Origin: Paracoccaceae bacterium
GTDB taxonomy: Bacteria; Pseudomonadota; Alphaproteobacteria; Rhodobacterales; Rhodobacteraceae
Length of the DNA: 5,208 nucleotides
Assembly (NCBI GenBank): GCA_016937725.1
Contig: JAFGVZ010000100.1
Location: 1 to 5,208, forward strand
Reading direction: 5' to 3'
Shown: positions 1 through 4,975 of the stretch, one piece after another
Layout: each line of letters starts with the position of its first letter
Position numbering within the stretch: position 1 is the stretch's first letter
Translations under genes and position numbers: made by a program
The notes under the pieces: model-generated
What the model saw: only the letters and a program-made list of their open reading frames with translations
What the model was told of the DNA's origin: nothing
The model's database searches: none

Positions 1-273
1 GAAAACGTGGCCTATCCCGAAGGCACCTGCGCCGAAGCGGGGGCGATTGCCGCCATGATCGCGGGCGGCGCGCATTGGATTGTGGAAATCGTGGTCGTCG
101 CTGACAGCCCCACACCGGTGCCGCCCTGCGGCGGGTGCCGCCAGAAAATCGCGGAATTCGCGCGGGGCGATGTGCCGGTCACGCTACTGTCGTTGAACGG
201 CGCGCGGCAGGAGACCACTGTCGCCGCCCTTCTGCCCGGAGCGTTTGGCGCGGACCATATGGAGCGCGGCTGA
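1..273 (+). CDS. cdd: Cytidine deaminase, C-terminal part (5' end outside window)
   Basis: Cytidine deaminase hydrolyses cytidine and deoxycytidine to uridine and deoxyuridine in the cytoplasm, using a zinc-bound hydroxide. The frame is open from the first base and gives 90 residues ending at TGA (271-273). Visible motifs are YPEGTCAEAGAIA, holding the zinc-ligand Cys (28-30) and the catalytic Glu (34-36), and PCGGCRQ, whose two Cys codons at 127 and 136 supply the other zinc ligands. The end (LLPGAFG...) is typical of the homotetrameric Cdd family of about 130 residues, so roughly 40 N-terminal residues lie upstream. The in-frame GTG at 7 is an internal Val of the conserved ENVAYPEGTC block, not a start. 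The stop overlaps the deoB start as TGATG, and a GGAG at 261-264 near the 3' end serves deoB. This is the first visible gene of a salvage operon. The assignment is firm. Confidence 0.95.
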   Translation, partial: ENVAYPEGTCAEAGAIAAMIAGGAHWIVEIVVVADSPTPVPPCGGCRQKIAEFARGDVPVTLLSLNGARQETTVAALLPGAFGADHMERG

Positions 274-1472
274 TGCCGCGCGCCTTTATGGTCGTGCTCG
301 ATTCGGTTGGCTGCGGTGGCGCACCGGATGCGGATGCTTTTGGCGATATGGGTGCGAACACATTGGGCCATATCGCGCAAGCCTGCGCCGCGGGGCGCGC
401 GGATCAGGGCCGCGTAGGACCGTTGCGCTTGCCGGTCCTGGACGGGCTGGGCTTGGGCGCGGCAATCAAGCTGGCCTCTGGGCTGGACGCGCCGGGGCTT
501 GGCGCGCCACCTACCGGCCTTTGGGGGGCCGCCACCGAAATATCGCGCGGGAAGGACACGCCCTCTGGCCATTGGGAATTGGCCGGTGTGCCGGTGCCGT
601 GGGACTGGACGTATTTTCCGCGCAAAGTGCCTGCGTTTCCGTCTGACCTGACAGCGAAGGTTTGCGACTTGGCCGGGACGGACGGCATTCTGGGCAATTG
701 CCACGCAGGCGGGCTTGCCATCATAGACCAGCTTGGAGCGGAACATATCCGCAGCACTTGGCCGATCTGCTACACCTCTGCCGACAGCGTCTTCCAGATT
801 GCCGCGCATGAAGAGGCGTTTGGGCTGGACCGCCTGCACAAGCTATGCGCCGACCTTGCGCCCCATCTGCATGCGATGCGTGTGGGCCGCGTGATTGCGC
901 GGCCTTTTATTGGCACCGAGGGCGCGTTCACCCGCACCCATAACCGCCGCGACTACGCCATTGCTCCGCCTGCGCCTACGCTGTGCGACTGGGTTCAGGG
1001 CGCGGGGCGCGTGGTGCATGGCGTGGGCAAGATATCCGACATCTTCTCGGGGCAGGGGATAACGCATAGCCACAAGGGCAAGGATGACGCGGCCTTGTGC
1101 GACCACCTGTTGCGGCTGGTGGGCAGCGCCGAGGACGGGTCGCTGACCTTCTGCAATTTGGTCGAATTCGACAGCCTTTACGGCCATCCGCGCGACGTGG
1201 CGGGTTATGCGCGCGCGTTGGAGCGGTTCGATGCGGTGGCAGGGCAAATGCTGGACCGTTTGCGCCCCGGCGACATAGCGATCTTCACCGCCGACCATGG
1301 CAATGACCCGACCGCCCCCGGCTCTGACCATACGCGCGAACGGGTTCCCGTGTTGGCAGCGGGCCGTGGCGCGGGTGAAATCGGGCATTGCGGTTTTGTC
1401 GATGTCGCGGCATCTGTCGCGCATCACCTTGGCATTCCCGCCCAAGGGCCGGGACGGAGCTTTCTGCAATGA
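273..1472 (+). CDS. deoB: Phosphopentomutase
   Basis: DeoB interconverts ribose-1-phosphate or deoxyribose-1-phosphate and the 5-phosphates, feeding sugars from nucleoside phosphorolysis into the pentose phosphate pathway or to deoxyribose-phosphate aldolase. The product has 399 residues, normal for the bacterial family (about 390-410), which belongs to the alkaline phosphatase superfamily. The expected residues are all present: Asp10 in VVLDSVG, Thr96 in GKDTPSGHWE (the phosphorylated nucleophile position), Asp300 and His305 in VEFDSLYGHPRD, Asp341-His342 in TADHGND, and His353 in SDHTRER. These match the two-metal site known from Bacillus DeoB. The ATG at 273 was chosen because it overlaps the cdd stop (TGATG) and has GGAG at 261-264, eight bases upstream. 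A second Met at residue 6 is less likely. An upstream in-frame extension to 135 would run inside cdd and has no family support. The TGA at 1470-1472 overlaps the add start. Confidence 0.97.
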   Translation: MPRAFMVVLDSVGCGGAPDADAFGDMGANTLGHIAQACAAGRADQGRVGPLRLPVLDGLGLGAAIKLASGLDAPGLGAPPTGLWGAATEISRGKDTPSGHWELAGVPVPWDWTYFPRKVPAFPSDLTAKVCDLAGTDGILGNCHAGGLAIIDQLGAEHIRSTWPICYTSADSVFQIAAHEEAFGLDRLHKLCADLAPHLHAMRVGRVIARPFIGTEGAFTRTHNRRDYAIAPPAPTLCDWVQGAGRVVHGVGKISDIFSGQGITHSHKGKDDAALCDHLLRLVGSAEDGSLTFCNLVEFDSLYGHPRDVAGYARALERFDAVAGQMLDRLRPGDIAIFTADHGNDPTAPGSDHTRERVPVLAAGRGAGEIGHCGFVDVAASVAHHLGIPAQGPGRSFLQ

Positions 1473-2458
1473 GCGATTTCGCAAGTCTGCCGAAGCTGGA
1501 ACTGCATCTGCATCTGGAAGGGGCCGCGCCGCCCGCTTTCATCCGCGCGCAGGCGCAGCGCAAGAAGGTCGACCTGTCGGGCATTTTCGATGAACGCGGT
1601 GCCTATAAATATGATGGTTTCGTCGATTTTCTGCGCGTCTATGAAGCGGCCTGCACGGTGCTGACCAGCCCGCAAGACTTCCACGATCTGACTCTGGCGG
1701 TGCTGGAGCAATCGGCCGCCCATGGCGTGATCTATTCCGAAGCGTTCCTCTCGCCCGATTTCTGTGGTGGGGGCGATCTCGTGGCGTGGCGTGATTATCT
1801 GGCGGCAATTGAAGCTGCGGCGCAAACGGCAGAGGCGCAGTTGGGTGTAACCCTGCGCGGCTGTATTACCTGCATTCGGCATTTCGGACCGGAACAGGCG
1901 CGCGTCATTGCTCGATGTGCGCAGGAAACGGCAGGCGATTTCATCACCGGATTTGGCATTGCAGGCGATGAAAACGCAGGCGAACTTTCAGATTTCATCT
2001 ACAGTTTTGATGCGGCGCGCGAGGCGGGGCTGGGCCTAACCGCCCATGCGGGTGAATGGCGCGGGCCGAACGAGTTGCGCGCTGCGCTGGAACACCTCCG
2101 TGTCTCGCGTATCGGCCATGGGGTGCGGGCGATTGAGGACCCGGCGCTGGTCGATCATCTGGCCGAAACCGGCACCGTTCTGGAAGTATGCCCCGGCTCC
2201 AACGTAGCGCTTGGCGTCTATCCCGAGTTGCGCGCGCATCCCATAGAGCGCTTGCGCGCGGGCGGTGTGGCGGTCACTGTCTCGACCGACGATCCGCCGT
2301 TTTTCCACACCGATATGAGCGCGGAATATGCCGCGCTGCACCGCGCCTTCGGCTGGGAGCAACCGGAATTCGACGCGCTTGCCCAGAACGCACTGCGCGC
2401 CGCTTTTTGTGACGCGGCCACCCGCAAAACCCTGTCCGAAAGACTGGAGAAAGCATGA
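1469..2458 (+). CDS. add: Adenosine deaminase (A_deaminase family)
   Basis: The product has 329 residues, in the normal range for bacterial adenosine deaminase, which converts adenosine or deoxyadenosine to inosine or deoxyinosine in the cytoplasm. The zinc site of this TIM-barrel amidohydrolase family is complete: His13 and His15 in ELHLHLEGA, His193 with catalytic Glu196 in TAHAGE, His217 in RIGHG, and Asp274-Asp275 in VSTDDPP. The block GIAGDE and the segment CPGSNVALG also fit the family. Adenine deaminases and related purine deaminases share this fold and most motifs, so substrate choice is inferred from the overall pattern and the nucleoside operon, not proven. ATG at 1469 overlaps the deoB stop (ATGA) and follows GGAG at 1456-1459 by nine bases. 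The upstream in-frame ATG at 1388 would extend into deoB without a visible Shine-Dalgarno or conserved sequence. The stop TGA overlaps the upp ATG. Confidence 0.93.
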   Translation: MSDFASLPKLELHLHLEGAAPPAFIRAQAQRKKVDLSGIFDERGAYKYDGFVDFLRVYEAACTVLTSPQDFHDLTLAVLEQSAAHGVIYSEAFLSPDFCGGGDLVAWRDYLAAIEAAAQTAEAQLGVTLRGCITCIRHFGPEQARVIARCAQETAGDFITGFGIAGDENAGELSDFIYSFDAAREAGLGLTAHAGEWRGPNELRAALEHLRVSRIGHGVRAIEDPALVDHLAETGTVLEVCPGSNVALGVYPELRAHPIERLRAGGVAVTVSTDDPPFFHTDMSAEYAALHRAFGWEQPEFDALAQNALRAAFCDAATRKTLSERLEKA

Positions 2459-3090
2459 CCCATCCCGACCTGACCGTGATTGCTCACCCGCTGGTGCAAC
2501 ACAAGCTTAGCCTGATGCGCGATAGCCGCACGCCCAGCCCCGAATTTCGCCGCCTGCTGCGCGAGATAGCGCTGCTGCTGACCTATGAGGCGACGCGCGA
2601 TCTGCCCGTGGTCCCCCAACGGATAGAAACACCCCTGACCGCAATGGATGCGCCCATGCTGGCCGGACCGGACCCGGCGGTGGTGTCGATCCTGCGTGCG
2701 GGGAATGGTTTGTTGGATGGCGTGCTGGACGTGGTGCCGACCGCGAAAGTGGGCTTTGTTGGCCTATACCGCGATGAGGAAACGCTGCGCCCGATCGAAT
2801 ATTACAACAAGCTGCCATCGGATATGCCGGGCCGCTTTACCATTGCGGTCGACCCGATGCTGGCCACCGGCCATTCGGCGGCGGCGGCGATTGATTTGCT
2901 CAAACGGGCAGGGGCCGCGCAGATATGCTTTATCTGTTTGCTGGCCGCCCCCGAAGGCGTGGCGGTGATGGCCGAAAAGCACCCCGATGTGCGTATCGTG
3001 ACCGCCTCGCTTGACAGCCATTTGAACGAAAAGGGTTATATCGTGCCCGGCTTGGGCGATGCAGGTGACCGCATTTTCGGCACCGTCTAG
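2455..3090 (+). CDS. upp: Uracil phosphoribosyltransferase
   Basis: Upp makes UMP from uracil and PRPP, the last step of uracil salvage in the cytoplasm. The 211-residue product has the family length (E. coli Upp is 208). It opens with HPLVQHKLSLMRD, followed by ILRAGNGLLDGVL, LYRDEETLRPIEYY, the PRPP-binding loop DPMLATGHS (Asp133 to Ser141), and the uracil-binding C-terminal block YIVPGLGDAGDR (195-206). The residue after DPMLATG is His here where E. coli has Gly. I believe this is common in Rhodobacterales. ATG at 2455 overlaps the add stop (ATGA), with GGAG at 2446-2449 five bases upstream, so it is translationally coupled to add. No clear hairpin terminator follows the stop, so transcripts may continue toward the SPOR gene 76 bases downstream. 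The assignment is very secure. Confidence 0.98.
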   Translation: MTHPDLTVIAHPLVQHKLSLMRDSRTPSPEFRRLLREIALLLTYEATRDLPVVPQRIETPLTAMDAPMLAGPDPAVVSILRAGNGLLDGVLDVVPTAKVGFVGLYRDEETLRPIEYYNKLPSDMPGRFTIAVDPMLATGHSAAAAIDLLKRAGAAQICFICLLAAPEGVAVMAEKHPDVRIVTASLDSHLNEKGYIVPGLGDAGDRIFGTV

Positions 3091-3150
3091 GGCGAATTGT
3101 GGCGAATCGGGTTTACTTTCCAAGGCTTGCAGCGCCATTCTAAAGCCAGT

Positions 3151-3164
3151 TAACCGGGGGGTTA
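3151..3164 (+). repeat. Small inverted repeat over the ribosome-binding region of the SPOR gene
   Basis: TAACC (3151-3155) and GGTTA (3160-3164) form a perfect 5-bp stem with a GGGG loop, ending two bases before the ATG at 3167. The G run 3156-3161, the most likely Shine-Dalgarno for the downstream gene, lies in the loop and the start of the right arm. Such a hairpin could weaken ribosome access, but it is short and might be chance. Confidence 0.3.
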
Positions 3165-3166
3165 GG

Positions 3167-4063
3167 ATGAAGCGTTTCTGGATGGCCGCAAGCGTTGCGG
3201 CGCTCTTTGCTGGCGGCTCGGCTTTGGCCCAGACCAATGGGTTGGACCCCGCCAATCTGCCGCCCGAGGGCTTCGACGGGCGCGAATTTGTCGATAGCGC
3301 GGGATGTTCTTTCCTGCGCTCCACCTTTGGGGGCGAAGTTACTTGGGTGCCGCGCTATGGCCCGGACCGTAACCCGATCTGTGGCCAAAGCCCGACAGAT
3401 TTCACAGCCGTCGCGGCGTCTGCCCCGGCGGTAGATATGGCTTCGCCCGAGGGTGACCCTGCGGAACCCGCCGCGATTGCGGCCACACCTGACGCCCAAC
3501 CCGCCGCCGCACCCGACGCGCCGCGCGGGCGTATAGAAGTGGTGGGCGCGGTGGCCGACCCGGTGCGCCGCCCGTCCCCCAGTTTTCTGGGCAAAGAGCC
3601 GCAAATGGCCAGTGTCGCGCCGCGTCGCGCGACCCCGCGCGCGGCGCCGAAGCCACGTCTGCCGCAGGCAGATGCATCGGGGCGCCATCCGTCTTGCCCG
3701 GATACATCGCCCTATGGCCAGTTGGTCGATACCGAACTGGGCCGGAAAATGGTGCGCTGTGTCACCAGCCCTGCGCTGTTCCTGGACGAGTATGTCAACA
3801 CGCCCCCGCAGCAACACGTGGCTCATGCGCCACGTGCGGCGGTCGGCCATGGCGCGCGAGTTCAGGTTGGCAGCTTTGCCGTGCATAGCAATGCCCAGCG
3901 ACTTGTGGCGCGGCTGCGCGCGGCGGGCTTGCCCGCAGGTAGCTACAGCGCGCGCGGGCTGAGTGTGGTCACGGTCGGCCCCTTCGGCAGTGGTGCAGAA
4001 GCGCATGGTGCGCTGTCGCACGTTCGCAGCATGGGGTTCCGCGACGCGTTCTTGCGGCGTTAA
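3167..4063 (+). CDS. Secreted SPOR-domain protein
   Basis: The protein has 298 residues and probably acts in the periplasm. Residues 1-21 form a Sec signal peptide: Lys2-Arg3, a hydrophobic core, and Ala19-Leu20-Ala21 before a likely cut at Gln22. Residues about 30-75 form a compact segment with Cys47 and Cys72 (DSAGCSF, NPICGQ). Residues about 76-165 are a Pro/Ala-rich linker. A second Cys pair, 177 and 198, sits in a block before the last domain. Residues about 229-298 (VQVGSF..., then VTVGPF...) are a SPOR domain, a fold that binds peptidoglycan strands stripped of stem peptides, usually at division sites. The four cysteines may form two disulfides, which is inferred. ATG at 3167 is chosen because it begins the signal peptide; the Shine-Dalgarno is a G-rich run with weak spacing. 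A role in envelope maintenance or division is likely, but the exact function is unknown. It is probably not functionally tied to the upp operon. It converges on the minus-strand acidic protein gene. Confidence 0.85.
   Translation: MKRFWMAASVAALFAGGSALAQTNGLDPANLPPEGFDGREFVDSAGCSFLRSTFGGEVTWVPRYGPDRNPICGQSPTDFTAVAASAPAVDMASPEGDPAEPAAIAATPDAQPAAAPDAPRGRIEVVGAVADPVRRPSPSFLGKEPQMASVAPRRATPRAAPKPRLPQADASGRHPSCPDTSPYGQLVDTELGRKMVRCVTSPALFLDEYVNTPPQQHVAHAPRAAVGHGARVQVGSFAVHSNAQRLVARLRAAGLPAGSYSARGLSVVTVGPFGSGAEAHGALSHVRSMGFRDAFLRR
3815..3836. repeat. Perfect 8-bp inverted repeat inside the SPOR gene
   Basis: CACGTGGC (3815-3822) and GCCACGTG (3829-3836) are perfect reverse complements around a six-base spacer. 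The element lies in the coding region between the second cysteine pair and the SPOR domain and encodes HVAHAPR. Each arm contains the palindrome CACGTG. There is no T-run, so it is not an intrinsic terminator. It may simply be chance in GC-rich coding DNA. Confidence 0.4.
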
Positions 4064-4084
4064 AAAACGGCAGGACGTCAAAAG

Positions 4085-4119
4085 AAAACCCCCGGCGCGC
4101 TTTGCACACCGGGGGTTTT
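4085..4119. terminator. Bidirectional intrinsic terminator between convergent genes
   Basis: The arms AAAACCCCCGG (4085-4095) and CCGGGGGTTTT (4109-4119) pair perfectly over 11 bp, with a 13-base loop. On the plus strand a run of five T (4116-4120) follows the GC stem. On the minus strand the complement of 4081-4088 gives a T-rich tail with one interruption. It lies 22 bases after the SPOR gene stop and 18 bases beyond the end of the minus-strand gene, so it can end both transcripts. Confidence 0.9.
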
Positions 4120-4137
4120 TGTTGGCCTGTCGCCGGC

Positions 4138-4800
4138 TTATTGGGCTTGCGAACCCGGCACGGCGTCTTGCAGGATACGCGCGCCCTCTTCAACCGCGCC
4201 TTCAATCGCCTCTGCGGCGGCATCGGCGGCGGCATTTGCTGCATCTGTGACCGCATCCGTGGCTTGCGCTGCGCCTTCGGTTGCATCCGAAGCCGCGTCT
4301 GCGGTGGCATCCGTTGCAGCATCGGTCGCCTCTGCGGCGGTATCTGCGGCTTCTGTGGCAGCATCTGCCGCGCCTTCAGTCACTTCTGCGGCCGTGTCTG
4401 CGGCATCCGACGCCATGGCGTCGTTCACCATGGTTTCGGCTTCGGTCACGGCGTCTTCCACAGCGCCTTCGACGGCGTCAGTCGCCTGTCCGGCGGCTTC
4501 TTCCACGGCGGCGGTAGCGTCTTCCACGGCGGTTTCAACGGTCTCTTGCGCGTCTGTCACAGCCTCGGTCACCGCGTCTTCTGCTTCGGCAGCCGTTTCT
4601 TCGGCCTCGGTCACCGCGTCTTCCACGGCCTCTTCCACGGCGGTCTCTGCTTCAGTTGCGGCGTCTTCCACGGCCTCTGCTTCGGCGGCAGGGGCTTCTA
4701 CCGGTGCGCTTACCTCGGTCGGGGTGCGCGACTGCACGCCCAGCCAAATCCCAACCGCGGCCACGGCCACGGCGATCAGGGTCAATACCATCTTGTTCAT
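4138..4800 (-). CDS. Membrane-anchored acidic alanine-rich low-complexity protein, function unknown
   Basis: The 220-residue protein starts MNKMVLTLIAVAVAAVGIWL, a single hydrophobic segment (about 4-22) that could be a membrane anchor or uncleaved signal. The rest is low complexity. By hand count, residues 26-207 hold 67 Ala and 53 Asp/Glu but no Lys, Arg, His, Cys, Leu, Phe, Tyr or Trp. Motifs such as EDAVTEAE and AADTAAE recur, and Ala/Val appear every three to four residues, which suggests a long amphipathic helix or coiled coil resembling LEA-like or apolipoprotein-like sequences. The first half is richer in Glu and Val, the second in Asp, Ala and Thr. Lys3 and the acidic tail favour N-in, with the tail in the periplasm; this is inferred. 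The ATG at 4798-4800 is preferred over an upstream ATG at 4897-4899 because it follows AGAGGA by seven bases and begins the hydrophobic segment. It is divergent from infC. I recognise no specific family. Confidence 0.85.
   Translation of the reverse strand: MNKMVLTLIAVAVAAVGIWLGVQSRTPTEVSAPVEAPAAEAEAVEDAATEAETAVEEAVEDAVTEAEETAAEAEDAVTEAVTDAQETVETAVEDATAAVEEAAGQATDAVEGAVEDAVTEAETMVNDAMASDAADTAAEVTEGAADAATEAADTAAEATDAATDATADAASDATEGAAQATDAVTDAANAAADAAAEAIEGAVEEGARILQDAVPGSQAQ
4562..4623. repeat. 20-bp direct repeat within the acidic protein gene
   Basis: The same 20 bases (gcctcggtcaccgcgtcttc) occur at 4562-4581 and 4604-4623, offset by 42 bases, which is exactly 14 codons. On the minus strand each copy encodes the EDAVTEA motif. 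Shorter related copies containing gcgtcttccac occur around 4452, 4519, 4617 and 4660. This suggests the gene grew by in-frame duplication of short units. Confidence 0.75.
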
Positions 4801-4807
4801 TTCATGG

Positions 4808-4813
4808 TCCTCT
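4808..4813 (-). promoter_or_regulatory. Shine-Dalgarno that fixes the start of the acidic protein
   Basis: Read on the minus strand this is AGAGGA, seven bases before the ATG at 4798-4800. The reading frame stays open upstream to an ATG at 4897-4899, but that extension puts an atypical sequence before the membrane segment. This site therefore decides the start. Confidence 0.75.
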
Positions 4814-4857
4814 TTCACCAATGCTATGCTGGCGCTGCATATGACAGGTTTTGCTGC

Positions 4858-4873
4858 GCTTGCAAAGGCAAGC
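4858..4873. repeat. Inverted repeat in the divergent intergenic region
   Basis: GCTTGC (4858-4863) and GCAAGC (4868-4873) are perfect reverse complements with a four-base AAAG spacer. The element lies in the 175-base gap between the acidic protein gene and infC, about 58 bases upstream of the former's start codon. It could be a small hairpin in the leader or an operator, but no regulator can be named. No convincing minus-strand promoter was found in this gap. Confidence 0.4.
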
Positions 4874-4910
4874 CCGTGTGAGTTGGCGGAAACGCGCATG
4901 TATTTGCCGC

Positions 4911-4939
4911 TTGAAACATATCGGCCCCGGCGTTAAATT
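4911..4939 (+). promoter_or_regulatory. Candidate sigma-70-type promoter for infC
   Basis: TTGAAA (4911-4916) matches five of six -35 consensus positions. After a 17-base spacer, TAAATT (4934-4939) matches four of six -10 positions; the overlapping TTAAAT with a 16-base spacer scores the same. Transcription would start near 4945, giving a leader of roughly 30 bases before the infC start. The -10 element is weak, so this is tentative. Confidence 0.35.
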
Positions 4940-4962
4940 GCGCGCCACCATATCCATTATAC

Positions 4963-4967
4963 AAGGA
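4963..4967 (+). promoter_or_regulatory. infC: Shine-Dalgarno that fixes the AUA start of infC
   Basis: AAGGA lies eight bases before the ATA codon at 4976-4978, the ideal distance. An in-frame ATT at 4967-4969 overlaps this site and so cannot be served by it. The spacing therefore supports ATA as the infC start. Confidence 0.75.
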
Positions 4968-4975
4968 TTTCAGCC

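Noticed and set aside
135..272. Upstream extension of deoB into cdd
   Set aside because: The frame is open by chance. The conserved DeoB N-terminus begins at the ATG at 273, which has GGAG upstream.
3140..4081. Minus-strand open frame of 313 codons opposite the SPOR gene
   Set aside because: It is rich in Arg, as expected for an antisense frame of GC-rich DNA, has no recognisable domain, and would read through the shared terminator region. The plus strand has a clear signal peptide and SPOR domain.
4102..4881. Long plus-strand open frame of 259 codons opposite the acidic protein gene
   Set aside because: It is Gly/Cys/Phe/His-rich antisense of an Ala/Glu repeat gene, has no good Shine-Dalgarno, and starts inside the terminator. 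It is open because the repetitive, GC-rich codons on the other strand contain few stops.
4801..4899. N-terminal extension of the acidic protein to ATG at 4897-4899
   Set aside because: The extension lacks a Shine-Dalgarno and precedes a normal N-in hydrophobic start. AGAGGA lies at the right distance from the internal ATG at 4798-4800.
4247..4936. Second plus-strand open frame of 229 codons, Ala/Ser/Val-rich, over the same gene
   Set aside because: This is another antisense shadow. It has no ribosome-binding site, and the minus-strand frame has a proper start, a membrane segment and a terminator. Its 3' tail from ATG 4841 was also considered as a leader peptide for infC, but no Shine-Dalgarno precedes it.
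4967..4969. ATT as the infC start, by analogy to E. coli AUU
   Set aside because: It overlaps the AAGGA Shine-Dalgarno, and no other ribosome-binding site lies upstream. The ATA at 4976 has ideal spacing and leads directly into ARRPHN.
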